Shown: positions 1 through 9,215, counted from the first letter of the stretch. The stretch is DNA of 64,000 nt from Candidatus Mcinerneyibacterium aminivorans (GCA_008086245.1 VSIX01000065.1:31295-95294); one strand, 5' to 3'. Made by a program: numbers and translations. Notes: generated by a model not told the origin, from the sequence alone.

Positions 1-946
1 CTCTTACATGTTCTTTTAATATTTTTCCAATTTTAAATAAAACTATATCTCCTTCTTTGTGTCCAAAATTATCATTGATGTATTTCAATTTATCAACATC
101 AATAAAACATATGGTAATCACTTTTATTCGTTTTCTGTTGTATTTGAAAATATTTTGAATTACTTCAAACAGTGCTCTTCTGTTTAGAAGGCTGGTTAAT
201 TCGTCTATATTTGCCTTCTTTTTTAACTTTCTTTGCAGAATTTCCTTTTCTTTAATTTCCTTTTCGAGTTCTTCATTCAAATCGTTTAATTTTAAATTTA
301 GTTCTTCCAGTTTGTCAACTTTACTCTGCAGTTTTTCTTTTTGTATTAGGTTTTTTTTCATTAAAAAATACTGCTTTAAAAAAAGTTTCCTTTTATAATT
401 ATAAAGAAGTAAAATTAATATAGTTATTATAAAGGGATTAACAAATAACAGTAGATTTTGCATATCGATATTGAGATAAAAAATTAACATTAGATACATA
501 TAACTCTGCGGAATTATCACAAGCCAGAAGTAATATTTTAAATAACCTGAAAATAAAAAAGATATTAATAAAATCAGTATTAATCCATCTACTGTGCCAA
601 GCTTTATGGACTTATCAATATTGTGTATTGAAAATATTGAAATTACAATATTTGAAACCATCATAATAAGGCTTAAAAGTATTAAATAGTGAAATATTTT
701 TATAAATTTAAATTTTTTTTTAAAATTTGAAAATGATATAACCAGGAAAGTGGACATGGTTATTATTGTTACAAGTCGAGAATAAATAAGAATAGGTATT
801 TCCACTATGAATAAATCCTGAAATGTGAAATACAGCAAAATTGGAATACCTATAAAGGATAATAATCTTCCTGTTGTCAGGCTAGTATAATTGATTACTT
901 CATCAATATTTTTATCACTGGTAATAAAATTGTTATATAATAACAT
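1..946 (-). CDS. membrane-anchored GGDEF-domain protein (probable diguanylate cyclase), C-terminus cut by window edge
   Basis: Partial gene running off the left edge. Reading from the ATG at 946, about 190 N-terminal residues form roughly six hydrophobic segments. A charged coiled coil follows (KLEELNLKLNDLNEELEKEI region), then the start of a GGDEF domain: DELTSLLNRRALFEVI, then FIDVDKLKYINDNFGHKEGD. These are the conserved N-terminal GGDEF elements with the metal-binding Asp and the substrate-binding N/D residues. The GG[DE]EF signature itself lies outside the window, so catalytic competence cannot be judged. It starts 18 bases after the HAD gene stop, on the same strand, so the two are probably cotranscribed. 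Family role: synthesis of cyclic di-GMP at the membrane in response to an unknown signal. A TTG at 958 is an alternative but less likely start. Confidence 0.85.
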   Translation of the reverse strand, partial: MLLYNNFITSDKNIDEVINYTSLTTGRLLSFIGIPILLYFTFQDLFIVEIPILIYSRLVTIITMSTFLVISFSNFKKKFKFIKIFHYLILLSLIMMVSNIVISIFSIHNIDKSIKLGTVDGLILILLISFLFSGYLKYYFWLVIIPQSYMYLMLIFYLNIDMQNLLLFVNPFIITILILLLYNYKRKLFLKQYFLMKKNLIQKEKLQSKVDKLEELNLKLNDLNEELEKEIKEKEILQRKLKKKANIDELTSLLNRRALFEVIQNIFKYNRKRIKVITICFIDVDKLKYINDNFGHKEGDIVLFKIGKILKEHVR

Positions 947-964
947 ATTTATTACCAATACCTT

Positions 965-1636
965 TTAAATTTCATTATCTAATATCTCCATCGCTTTTTC
1001 AAAATTATTAATTAAGAAATCAGGATTAAATTTTTCGAGTTCTTCTTGTTTTCTACTGTTTTTTACAAAGATAATGGATTTTGAATTTAGATATTTTGCT
1101 ACATCAATATCTTTTTCCGTGTCTCCTATTACAAAAATATTATCAAATTTAAGATTGAAGTAATCTTGCGTTTTTTTTAATGCAGTTTCTGCAATTTTTC
1201 TTCTGGTTTCCCCGTCTTCTCCAAAACCTCCTATTTCAAAATATCTCCATAGTTCTATACTTTCAAGCTTGTATTTTGCACCAATTTTAAGATTTCCTGT
1301 TAATAGGGCAAGGTTTGCTTGTTTATTAATCAAAAATTTAATAAATTTTTTTACATTTATATTCGATTCCCAGATATTTTGTTTTGAAAATTTGGTTAAA
1401 TTTTCTTCATAATGTTGTAAAAAAATTTTATATATTGATTTCGTATATTTAATCTTGTGTTTTTCAAGAAATTCTTCAAAAATTTTTTTATCAGATCTTG
1501 CAGTAGTTTGAATTCCCTGAAGAGGATTTTTTATTGTAAACAATTCATTTAAAGTATTTTTATAAGCTAAATCGTTATCGGGTTTATCTTTTATTAAAGT
1601 ACCGTTTACATCAAAAAAAAACAAATATTCCTTCAT
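965..1636 (-). CDS. HAD-superfamily phosphatase (phosphoglycolate phosphatase-like)
   Basis: A 223-residue HAD hydrolase. Motif I is FFFDVNGTLI near the N-terminus. Motif II is LLTGN around residue 113, and motif III/IV is VIGDTEKDIDVAK around residue 170. A helical cap of about 90 residues sits between motifs I and II, as in the phosphoglycolate phosphatase/beta-phosphoglucomutase class. Motif I is odd: the usual DxD is DxN, so the general acid/base Asp is replaced by Asn. That could lower or alter phosphatase activity. The substrate cannot be inferred. A minus-strand promoter is visible upstream (TTGATT at 1686-1681, 16-base spacer, TATTAT at 1664-1659), and AGGTG precedes the ATG. It is followed by the GGDEF gene. 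Confidence 0.8.
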   Translation of the reverse strand: MKEYLFFFDVNGTLIKDKPDNDLAYKNTLNELFTIKNPLQGIQTTARSDKKIFEEFLEKHKIKYTKSIYKIFLQHYEENLTKFSKQNIWESNINVKKFIKFLINKQANLALLTGNLKIGAKYKLESIELWRYFEIGGFGEDGETRRKIAETALKKTQDYFNLKFDNIFVIGDTEKDIDVAKYLNSKSIIFVKNSRKQEELEKFNPDFLINNFEKAMEILDNEI

Positions 1637-1897
1637 AACCTAACACCTCATTGTATTTATAATATAAAATAAAAAATAAAAATCAAGTAATAATTTTTTA
1701 TAGTATATTATATTACAAAAAAATATACTTCCAAGTGGGCTAAATGATTAAAATATTTAAACAGCAAATAATTTCAATATTAAATATTTTATAAGGAAAA
1801 ATAATCAAGACTAAAATGTTGATGGTTTTAATTATTTAAAATATAGTCAATAAAATTCTAAATATAGATTTTATAATTGATATTAAAATTTTTTAGC
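1637..1897. other. intergenic region between divergent transcripts
   Basis: About 260 bases of very AT-rich DNA. It holds the minus-strand promoter of the HAD gene near 1659-1686 and leads into the tRNA promoter at 1898. I see no ORF of useful length, no convincing hairpin and no repeat in the middle part (1700-1890). Confidence 0.5.
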
Positions 1898-1926
1898 TTG
1901 ACATAAAAATATCTGTGTGATAATAT
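1898..1926 (+). promoter_or_regulatory. sigma-70-type promoter of the tRNA cluster
   Basis: TTGACA at 1898-1903, a 17-base spacer, and TAATAT at 1921-1926. TG one base before the -10 makes it an extended -10. The predicted start is just upstream of tRNA-Gly at 1942. Confidence 0.8.
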
Positions 1927-1941
1927 TTTTTCCGTTAACAA

Positions 1942-2014
1942 GCGGGTATAGCTCAGTTGGTAGAGCACAACGTTGCCAACGTTGCTGTCGCCAGTTCGAG
2001 TCTGGTTACCCGCT
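1942..2014 (+). tRNA. tRNA-Gly (GCC)
   Basis: Acceptor GCGGGTA pairs with TACCCGC. The D-arm (GCTCAGTTGGTAGAGC), the anticodon loop with GCC and the T-arm (TTCGAGT) are all intact. The 3' CCA is not encoded. It is the first gene of a Gly-Cys-Leu tRNA cluster transcribed from the promoter at 1898-1926. Confidence 0.95.
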
Positions 2015-2030
2015 TATATTTTTTTATAAA

Positions 2031-2103
2031 GGCAACGTAGCCAAGTGGTAAGGCGGTGGTCTGCAAAATCACTATTTCGCCGGTTCGAATCCGGCCGTTG
2101 CCT
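2031..2103 (+). tRNA. tRNA-Cys (GCA)
   Basis: Acceptor GGCAACG pairs with CGTTGCC, and the discriminator base is T, as expected for Cys. The anticodon loop CTGCAAA gives GCA, and the T-loop is TTCGAAT. CCA is not encoded. It lies 16 bases after tRNA-Gly. Confidence 0.95.
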
Positions 2104-2109
2104 TGTTGT

Positions 2110-2196
2110 GCCTGGGTGGCGGAACTGGTAGACGCATCGGACTTAAAATCCGGTGGTCATCTTATGGCCGTGTCGGTTCGAGTCCGACCCCAGGTA
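2110..2196 (+). tRNA. tRNA-Leu (TAA)
   Basis: An 87-base class II tRNA with a long variable arm. The acceptor GCCTGGG pairs with CCCAGGT, with one G-T at the end. The anticodon loop CTTAAAA gives TAA. CCA is not encoded. It begins six bases after tRNA-Cys. No clear terminator hairpin follows, only T-rich sequence around 2205-2222. Confidence 0.95.
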
Positions 2197-2300
2197 TTCT
2201 TCCTAGATTATTTTTTCTTTTTAAAAATTTTATTGAAACAAAATCCTATTCAATCGTATTAATATAATGGAATAATAAACTAGAGATTTAGGAGGTCTAA

Positions 2301-4214
2301 ATGAATTTTAAAAAGATATTTTTGATGTTATTGCTTTTCTTAATTTCCATAGTTCTTGTTTATCCACAGGCAGATAATCTTGATAGATCCAGGATTGAAG
2401 AAAAATACAAATGGGATTTAACCGATATATATGAGAATTGGCAGGAATGGGAAGAAGATTTTAACAAAATGAAAGATATGATGAATGAGTTTGTTGAAAT
2501 GAAAGGTAAATTAAAAAAAGGTAGAAAAAATTTGCTGCAAGCTCTTGAGTTAAAAGATAAAATAGGAGCAATATCATATAAGGTTTATATGTATCCAATG
2601 TTACAATATGATTTAAATGCAAAAAATCAAACGGCTAGTGCTAAATTACAGCAGGCTAATATGTTATGGTCCAAATATAATACAAAAACTTCATGGCTTG
2701 AACCAGAGATATTAAATATAAAACAGAAGAGAATAAATAGATGGATCAAAAATGAACCTGAGTTAAAGAAATATGAGTATTTTGTTGATAAACTATTTCA
2801 TCAACAGCAGCATGTTTTAAATGAAGATCAGGAAGAATTGGTTTCATATTTTTATCCTGTTACCTATTCATTCGGGGATATTTATAATAAGTTAACTGTG
2901 GCCGATAGGGAATATCCTGATATTACCCTTTCTAATGGTGAAAAAGTTAAATTAACTTACGGACAGTATTCAAAAATAAGAAAAAATGATAATCTTACCC
3001 AGGCTGATAGGAAAAAGGCGTATAGAACTATTAATGAACTGTATGAAAAAAATATAAATTCTTTTGCCGAATTATACGCTAATGTTTGTCAAAGCGATTG
3101 GGCTCTTAGCCAGGCAAAAAATTACAAATCTTCACTTCAGAGAGAGTTATTTGGAAATAAAATTCCCGAGGATGTTTATATTAATTTAATAGAAACGGTT
3201 AAAAATCATACCGGTCCTTTAAAAAAATATATAAAACTTAAAAAGAAATATATATCTAAACGGAAAGATTTAAAAGAGTACAGGGCATGGGATACTGGAT
3301 TACGTCTTACAGATTTTGACAGAGAGTATCCTTATGAAAAAGCTTCGGATTGGGTTTTAAAAAGTGTAGAACCTCTTGGAGAAAAATATCAAAATAAAAT
3401 GAAAAAGCTTTTTAACAACCGCTGGATAGATGTTTATGAGAGTAAAAATAAAGAAACCGGAGCATATAATGCAGACGTTTACGGAGTTCACCCATATATT
3501 TTAATGAATTATAATGATACTTTAGACAGTGTTTTTACTATAGCTCATGAGTCAGGACATGCAATGCATTCTCTTTTATCCAATGAAAATCAGCCATACA
3601 TTACCCATAATGCCACAATTTTTGTTAGTGAAGTAGCCTCTACTTTTAACGAAAAAATGCTTCTTGATTTCCTTTTAGAAAAGATAAAAGATCCTAAAGA
3701 AAGAATAGCTCTTTTGAGACAGGAAATTACAAATATTACAGGTACTTTTTATTTCCAGACTTATTTGGCTGATTTTGAATTGCAGGCACACAAAAGAATA
3801 GAAGAAGGCAAGCCCCTTACTGTTCAAACTTTAAAAGATATTGAAAAAAAACTTACCGATCAATATTATGGGGACATCGTTAATGGTATTGAGGAATATG
3901 AGAATATTACCTGGGCCTTTATAGACCATATATATACCAAACCATTTTATGTATATCAGTATGCAACCTGTTTTGCATCTTCTGCTAAAATATATGAAGA
4001 TATTGTAAATGGAGAAACAAAAGAAAAAAGAGCAGAGGCAAGAGAAAAATACCTGGAACTTTTAAAATCGGGTGGAGATGATTATCCTATGAAACAGCTC
4101 AAAGATGCGGGAGTTGATTTAACTGAAAAAGAAACAATCATGGCAGTGATAAATCGTCTGGATTATCTTGTTAATAAACTTGAAGATGAACTAATCAAAT
4201 TGTACGGAGAGTAA
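2301..4214 (+). CDS. pepF: M3-family oligoendopeptidase F, predicted exported
   Basis: A 637-residue zinc metallopeptidase of family M3 (oligoendopeptidase F/thimet type). The zinc site is HESGH at residues 416-420, with the third ligand in FVSEVAST (Glu444). Family members cut oligopeptides of about 7-17 residues. The family is normally cytosolic and about 600 residues long. Here the N-terminus starts with basic residues, a hydrophobic run (FLMLLLFLISIVLVY) and a likely signal-peptidase site near residue 24, followed by an ordinary PepF N-terminus. That suggests export to the periplasm. There is no lipobox Cys. The start is supported by TAGGAGG eight bases upstream. It is monocistronic, with a hairpin terminator right after the stop. 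Confidence 0.9.
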   Translation: MNFKKIFLMLLLFLISIVLVYPQADNLDRSRIEEKYKWDLTDIYENWQEWEEDFNKMKDMMNEFVEMKGKLKKGRKNLLQALELKDKIGAISYKVYMYPMLQYDLNAKNQTASAKLQQANMLWSKYNTKTSWLEPEILNIKQKRINRWIKNEPELKKYEYFVDKLFHQQQHVLNEDQEELVSYFYPVTYSFGDIYNKLTVADREYPDITLSNGEKVKLTYGQYSKIRKNDNLTQADRKKAYRTINELYEKNINSFAELYANVCQSDWALSQAKNYKSSLQRELFGNKIPEDVYINLIETVKNHTGPLKKYIKLKKKYISKRKDLKEYRAWDTGLRLTDFDREYPYEKASDWVLKSVEPLGEKYQNKMKKLFNNRWIDVYESKNKETGAYNADVYGVHPYILMNYNDTLDSVFTIAHESGHAMHSLLSNENQPYITHNATIFVSEVASTFNEKMLLDFLLEKIKDPKERIALLRQEITNITGTFYFQTYLADFELQAHKRIEEGKPLTVQTLKDIEKKLTDQYYGDIVNGIEEYENITWAFIDHIYTKPFYVYQYATCFASSAKIYEDIVNGETKEKRAEAREKYLELLKSGGDDYPMKQLKDAGVDLTEKETIMAVINRLDYLVNKLEDELIKLYGE

Positions 4215-4227
4215 TAAATAAAAAAAA

Positions 4228-4253
4228 GGGATAAATCCGAATGGATTTATCCC
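4228..4253 (+). terminator. Rho-independent-like terminator after pepF
   Basis: Perfect 11-bp stem GGGATAAATCC/GGATTTATCCC with a 4-base loop, preceded by an A-run and followed by a weak T-rich stretch (TTATCTTTG). Confidence 0.75.
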
Positions 4254-4400
4254 TTATCTTTGTAATCAAACTGTTAGATATCCATAAAATTACTAATCAA
4301 AAAGTTCAAATTTTAATTGAAATTGGTATATTAATTGAATGAATAATGAATTAACTTGAACTTACAATTATTTCCTCTATTCTATTTAAAGGTGATTTTA

Positions 4401-5252
4401 GTGGAATTTAAAATAGATAAAAGATTTGATGGAGCAAGACTTGATACCTTTATAAGGAAAAAGTATAAAAATAAAAAGCTCGGGTTTTTGTATAAATCTA
4501 TACGCAAGGGTGATGTCAAGGTTAATGATAAATCCAAAAATCCCTCTTTTAAACTACAAAAAGGTGATATTGTAACATTTGATGAAGAAATTGAAAATGA
4601 AAATAAGGAAGAAATTGAGCTTTCTGAAGATGAAAAAAAATTAATCACGGATTCAATAGTTTATGAAAATGATCGATTTCTATTGGTTAACAAATCATCC
4701 GGGTTGGTTGTTCACAAGGGTACTGGTCATGAATACGGGCTTCTGGAGATGTTAAAATCTTTTTATAACAATGATGACATTCATTTGATTAACAGGCTCG
4801 ATAAAGATACCTCCGGGTTAATTATTGCTTCCAAAAATATCATTGAAGCAAGAAAATTAAATAAAATGTTTAAAAACAGGAATGTGAATAAAAAATATTA
4901 TGCTGTTGTAAAAGGTGCTTCAAATGAAAATAATTTTAAAATAACAAAAAGAATAAAAAAAACCGGCAGCGGTGTCAAAATTTCTGATGAGGGAAAAGAA
5001 GCTATAACTCAATGCCGTATAATAAATAAAAATAAAAAATACTCTCTTCTTGATATAGACCTAATTACCGGGCGCAAACATCAAATTAGGATTCATCTTG
5101 CTGATTTTGGATTACCCATCATCGGAGATTATAAATATGGTGTTTCAAAAGGAAATAAAATGTATCTACTGTCATATAGCATAGAAATACCAGAATATGA
5201 TTTTAAATTTGAACTAGATATTCCAGAAGATTTTAAATTGTTTTTCAAATAA
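4401..5252 (+). CDS. RluA/RluD-family pseudouridine synthase
   Basis: A 283-residue RNA pseudouridine synthase. An N-terminal S4-like RNA-binding domain (about residues 1-60) is followed by the RluA catalytic domain. The catalytic Asp is in HLINRLDKDTSG (Asp134), and the conserved late motif is TGRKHQIRIHLADFGLPIIGD. It isomerises uridine in rRNA or tRNA; the exact site cannot be deduced. I chose the GTG at 4401, with AAAGGTG at 4388-4394 at good spacing. The open frame extends upstream to a TTG at 4356, but that stretch has no ribosome site and does not resemble the family. It stands alone between the pepF terminator and comB. Confidence 0.88.
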   Translation: MEFKIDKRFDGARLDTFIRKKYKNKKLGFLYKSIRKGDVKVNDKSKNPSFKLQKGDIVTFDEEIENENKEEIELSEDEKKLITDSIVYENDRFLLVNKSSGLVVHKGTGHEYGLLEMLKSFYNNDDIHLINRLDKDTSGLIIASKNIIEARKLNKMFKNRNVNKKYYAVVKGASNENNFKITKRIKKTGSGVKISDEGKEAITQCRIINKNKKYSLLDIDLITGRKHQIRIHLADFGLPIIGDYKYGVSKGNKMYLLSYSIEIPEYDFKFELDIPEDFKLFFK

Positions 5253-5291
5253 ATAAACAGAAGGCTGATTTTTAGTTTCAGGATTGTAATC

Positions 5292-5984
5292 ATGAATATT
5301 TGTATTAAAAAATTATTAGCAGGGGCTAAATCTGCCAAAGGATTGGCAGTTATAATTGATGTTTTCAGGGCTTTTTCAACCTGCTGTTACATTTTTGCTA
5401 ATAATGCAAAAAATATTATTGTGACTGATAATATTGAAATTGCATTTAAATTAAAACAGAATCATCCAGAATATTTTCTTATAGGAGAACGGGATGGAAA
5501 AAAGATTAAAAATTTTGATTTTGGGAATTCTCCTTATGAAATACAGGAAGTTGATTTTACCGAAAGAACCGTGATTTTAACCACCAGTGCCGGAACTAAG
5601 GGTTTAATTAATGCCAGTAATGCGGAGAAAATTATTACCGGAAGTTTTGTTAATGCGGATGCTATTATTAAATATATTAAGAATGGAAAATTTAAAAATA
5701 TATCGCTTGTAGCAATGGGAAATAATGGGAAAGTAATGAACAGAGAAGATCTATTGTGTGCTAGATATTTAAAAAAAAAGCTGCAGAATAAAAAAGTGAA
5801 TTATGATAAAGACAAGCTGGAATCAATATTAAAGCAAAATGCCGGCAGCCGGTTTTTTAATAGGTCAATAAAAGATTCATATCCCCAGGATTTTTATTTG
5901 AGTATAGATATAAACAAATTTGATTTTGTAGTTGAAGCTGAGCGAATTAAAAAAGATATCTTTCTCTTGAAAAATACAAACTAG
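5292..5984 (+). CDS. comB: 2-phosphosulfolactate phosphatase (ComB) family protein
   Basis: A 230-residue protein matching the ComB family. Motifs are IIDVFRAFST near residue 25, LTTSAGTKGL near 98, GSFVNADAI near 117 and REDLLCARYL near 155. In methanogens ComB hydrolyses 2-phosphosulfolactate in coenzyme M synthesis. Bacterial homologues are common and often of unproven substrate, and no other coenzyme M or sulfolactate gene is visible here. The call is therefore to the family, not to a proven reaction. The ribosome site is weak (AGG near 5280). It sits 39 bases after the pseudouridine synthase and about 70 bases before a glycosyltransferase. Confidence 0.75.
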   Translation: MNICIKKLLAGAKSAKGLAVIIDVFRAFSTCCYIFANNAKNIIVTDNIEIAFKLKQNHPEYFLIGERDGKKIKNFDFGNSPYEIQEVDFTERTVILTTSAGTKGLINASNAEKIITGSFVNADAIIKYIKNGKFKNISLVAMGNNGKVMNREDLLCARYLKKKLQNKKVNYDKDKLESILKQNAGSRFFNRSIKDSYPQDFYLSIDINKFDFVVEAERIKKDIFLLKNTN

Positions 5985-6051
5985 AGAAATTATTATCTTC
6001 TTGACTGTGAACCATAAATAATTTAGTTTGAATATAATAGTGGGGATGATG

Positions 6052-7143
6052 ATGGTAATATTATATATATCAAGTGTAATTTATTTAGTTCTGGCAGTTG
6101 TTACTCTATTTGGATTATTACAAACATACAAAAAAACAGAGAACATTTTAGATAAAACTGTTTCCATTGTTATTGTGGCAAGGAATGAAGAGAATAGCCT
6201 GGGAAATACCCTGAAAAGTATAAATAATCTGGAGCTGTCGGGACTGAAATGGGAAGTAATTTTGGTAAATGATGCTTCAAATGATGATACTCTTAAAATC
6301 ATGAAGGATTTTCAGAAAAATAATAAAAATGTTAAAATTATAAATTTAAAAAAGAAGGATGATAAGCTTCTTGGTAAAAAATTCGGAATAACAAAAGCTG
6401 TAGAAAAATCATCGTGTAATTATATTTTTATGACAGATGCCGATTGTATAGTACCCAAATACTGGATAAAGGATGCTTTGAAATATTTTACAGGCAGAGT
6501 TGGAATGCTTCTGGGGCACATTGAATACATTCATAATAGTTTTAAAGAGAAAATCGAAAATATTGAAACAATAGCCGGTTCTATTTTTACTTTTTCCTGG
6601 GCTTTCTATAATAACAGTCCTTACTGCAGAGGCGGAAATATGGCATTTAAAAAGAAAGCATTTGAAGATATAAATGGTTATAGGAATACTCCTAGGATGG
6701 CTTCAGGAGATGATACTTTCCTATTGCAAAAAATGAGGGAAAAGTTTAAAATTGTTCCTTTGTTTGAAAAAACTACTTTTATAAAAACTGCACTTGATAA
6801 AACAAGAACCGGGAGAAATGAGAGAAACAAGAGAAAGTTTGCAAAAAATTTTTTAATGAGACCACTAAATTTATCATTATTTTTATTTGGTATTTTCTAT
6901 CATTTATTACTGTTAATATTTATCTTTATATTCTATAATAATATTGTATTATGGCTGATTATAGCAGTTAAAACTGTAGTAGAGTATTTGTTATTTATAA
7001 TAGGAGCCATTAAGATGAATAGAATCAATTACATATTGCTGTATCCCATCTTTATCATTAAATTAATCTATAGAATAATTTATTATTCAGTTGCTGGAAT
7101 ACTAAAAGGCTACAGGTGGAAAAGTGAAAAAGAAATACACTAA
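6052..7143 (+). CDS. membrane-associated glycosyltransferase, family 2
   Basis: A GT2 (GT-A fold) glycosyltransferase of about 363 residues. An N-terminal hydrophobic segment is followed by the nucleotide-sugar core: VSIVIVARNEENSL, then EVILVNDASNDDT, then the DxD-like metal site in FMTDADCIVP. An acceptor/catalytic motif SGDDTFLLQKM follows. Two or three C-terminal transmembrane segments complete the protein. Three consecutive ATG codons occur at 6046, 6049 and 6052. I prefer 6052, because GTGGGG then lies about six bases upstream. Its 3' end overlaps the next gene, a UPF0104 membrane protein. That combination is typical of glycolipid or surface-polysaccharide synthesis. The donor and acceptor are unknown. 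Confidence 0.82.
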   Translation: MVILYISSVIYLVLAVVTLFGLLQTYKKTENILDKTVSIVIVARNEENSLGNTLKSINNLELSGLKWEVILVNDASNDDTLKIMKDFQKNNKNVKIINLKKKDDKLLGKKFGITKAVEKSSCNYIFMTDADCIVPKYWIKDALKYFTGRVGMLLGHIEYIHNSFKEKIENIETIAGSIFTFSWAFYNNSPYCRGGNMAFKKKAFEDINGYRNTPRMASGDDTFLLQKMREKFKIVPLFEKTTFIKTALDKTRTGRNERNKRKFAKNFLMRPLNLSLFLFGIFYHLLLLIFIFIFYNNIVLWLIIAVKTVVEYLLFIIGAIKMNRINYILLYPIFIIKLIYRIIYYSVAGILKGYRWKSEKEIH

Positions 7144-8065
7144 AATAATTTCATTTTTTTTAAAAGCATTGATTTTGATTGCTTTTATATATTATTTATC
7201 AATTAGAATTGAACCGAACAAACTTATAAAATATTTAAAGGATATAAAACTCTCTCTTTTTTTTATAGCTGTACTGCTTTTTATTTTAGGAAAGAGTTTA
7301 AATATTTTAAAGTGGAGATTTATTGTAAAAAGAAATACTGATGCTACAAATTATGAAATCATTGCATCCATGTTCGGAGGGTATACTCTTTCAATAATTA
7401 CTCCAGGCAGATTGGGGGAAATGGGAAGGTTTCTCTTTATTAAGAATGTTGATTCACGCGAAATTATTTCCTATACTGCCCTGGATAAAATTTTTAACAT
7501 AACTATAAATGTTTTTTTGGGTCTTTTTATTTTTATTTTTTTCCCCCTGCAATATTCTACTATTCTTAAAATAATTGTATTTTTCATAGCTTTTGTAATT
7601 TTTGCGATTATAATATGCTATATCTTTATACCCAAAAGAATCTATTACCTGCTTATGAAGGTTCCCTATTTAAGAAAGAAGAAAAACAAAAAATTTATAA
7701 AAATATTAAAGGAAAGTAATATAAAGGATAATTTTTTAATATTTCTTTTTTCTATCTCTACATATTTTTTCTTTCTTGTAGAATTTGTTTTTTTATCATT
7801 AGCTTTTAATTTAAATGCATATGCTGTCGCAGCAAAAGCATTCATGGTTTCATTATTTCTGAAAACAGTTTTACCTATTACTATAGCGGAATGGGGTATA
7901 AAGGAAATTTCTCTAATGGAATATTTTTCACTTGAAGGTTTTTCTTCAGAAATTGCTTTAGCTGCTGCTTTTTTTCTATATTTGATTAATATAATTCTTC
8001 CCTCAATTGTGGGATTGTTTTTTGTTTTAAAAGAAGGAGTCTATAATGGAAGAAAAGACAAATGA
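7124..8065 (+). CDS. UPF0104 / lysylphosphatidylglycerol-synthase-TM-like integral membrane protein
   Basis: A 313-residue protein with about eight hydrophobic segments. It carries UPF0104/LPG_synthase_TM family features: GKSLNILKWRFIV in an early loop, SIITPGRLGEMGRF near residue 95, and PITIAEWGIKEIS near residue 250. Members are the membrane part of MprF-type enzymes or stand-alone proteins associated with glycosyltransferases. It lacks the cytosolic aminoacyl-transferase domain of MprF. The start is a GTG with AGGTGGA just upstream, lying inside the end of the glycosyltransferase gene (20-base overlap). That indicates translational coupling and a shared pathway, probably lipid-linked sugar handling. 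Confidence 0.78.
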   Translation: MKKKYTKIISFFLKALILIAFIYYLSIRIEPNKLIKYLKDIKLSLFFIAVLLFILGKSLNILKWRFIVKRNTDATNYEIIASMFGGYTLSIITPGRLGEMGRFLFIKNVDSREIISYTALDKIFNITINVFLGLFIFIFFPLQYSTILKIIVFFIAFVIFAIIICYIFIPKRIYYLLMKVPYLRKKKNKKFIKILKESNIKDNFLIFLFSISTYFFFLVEFVFLSLAFNLNAYAVAAKAFMVSLFLKTVLPITIAEWGIKEISLMEYFSLEGFSSEIALAAAFFLYLINIILPSIVGLFFVLKEGVYNGRKDK

Positions 8066-9215
8066 AAAATTTATAATCCTCGGTCTTTTTGCCGTATTAA
8101 TAGGAATTTCAATAATTTATAACAACTTTTTAACTCCCCCTCTTGCAGCATTGTTTTTCTTCTATCTATTCTATCCCTATAGGAAAAATATCCTAATTAA
8201 ACGTTCTATAGTTATTGTGGGACTATTTCTTTTTATATGGATGTGGATTGAATTGAAATATCTTCTAATGCCTTTTGCTATTTCTCTTTTTCTGGCTTAT
8301 CTTTTTGACCCATTGATTGATATTTTATCAAAAAAAATAAAAAGAGGGTGGGCAGTATTTGTATTTCTTCTGTTTATTATAGGCCTTCTGGTGGTAATAT
8401 TAATATTTATAATACCTACTCTGATAGGTCAGATTAAAAATATCATAGAACTGGTTGGGAAGAATCAGCAGAAAATAATGAACTTTTTTGAACAAAAATG
8501 GCAGATATTAAGCGAAAGCAAATTGATAAATGCCGATACTTTTTCTTCAAAAATCCAAAATTTTATTAATAATTTATTAAATCAATTTATGTCTATATTT
8601 TCTGGTTTAACTGCAGTATTTCAAAGTATTTTTAACATCCTTATTGTTCCAGTTTTAACTTTTTATTTGTTGAAAGATTATGATAATATACTGGACTGGA
8701 TGTTTGATAAATTTTCAACCAAAAAAAGAAATAAACTTGAATCTGGATACAAGAGATTTAATATGATTTTTGGGCGGTATATAAGGGGTGTTTTAACCGA
8801 TGCACTTCTAGTAGGAATTTTGACATATATAGGATTAAAAATTATTGGGATTCAATTTGGTTTATTAATTGCATTAATTACAATGTTTTTTACATTACTA
8901 CCCTATATCGGAATTTGGATTTCATTTGGAATATCCGTTTTAATTGTGCTAACCAGCGGAGGAAATATTGTAGATATAATTTTTATGGCTATAGTCTATT
9001 TTTTGATACAGATTATAGAAAGTACTATAATTTATCCTAAAGTTGTTGGTAAAATGATTGGTATTCATCCGGTTGTAATAATGATGATGCTGTTGGTACT
9101 TGCTCATTTTATGGGAATTATCGGTTTTCTTATTGGAGTTCCCCTTACTGCATTGCTTTGGTATTTTATTGAGCAAAAAATTAATAAAAGTAAGGAAATT
9201 GATGAAGCTGGTTGA
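8046..9215 (+). CDS. AI-2E family (PerM/YtvI-type) transporter
   Basis: A 389-residue polytopic membrane protein of the AI-2E transporter family. Two or three N-terminal membrane segments are followed by a soluble helical stretch (about residues 130-185). The conserved core then includes VPVLTFYLLKDYD (about 215-230) and C-terminal segments with IESTIIYPKVVGKMIGIHPVVIM and GIIGFLIGVPLTALLW. Members export autoinducer-2 or act as Na+/H+ antiporters; the substrate here is unknown. The start overlaps the upstream UPF0104 gene by 20 bases, with GAAGGAG upstream. The 3' end overlaps sfsA by 14 bases, so it sits inside a tightly coupled operon. Confidence 0.85.
   Translation: MEEKTNEKFIILGLFAVLIGISIIYNNFLTPPLAALFFFYLFYPYRKNILIKRSIVIVGLFLFIWMWIELKYLLMPFAISLFLAYLFDPLIDILSKKIKRGWAVFVFLLFIIGLLVVILIFIIPTLIGQIKNIIELVGKNQQKIMNFFEQKWQILSESKLINADTFSSKIQNFINNLLNQFMSIFSGLTAVFQSIFNILIVPVLTFYLLKDYDNILDWMFDKFSTKKRNKLESGYKRFNMIFGRYIRGVLTDALLVGILTYIGLKIIGIQFGLLIALITMFFTLLPYIGIWISFGISVLIVLTSGGNIVDIIFMAIVYFLIQIIESTIIYPKVVGKMIGIHPVVIMMMLLVLAHFMGIIGFLIGVPLTALLWYFIEQKINKSKEIDEAG

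Noticed and set aside
2056..2262. Plus-strand 68-codon frame across the tRNA-Cys and tRNA-Leu genes
   Set aside because: It is read straight through two intact tRNA genes and has no protein character.
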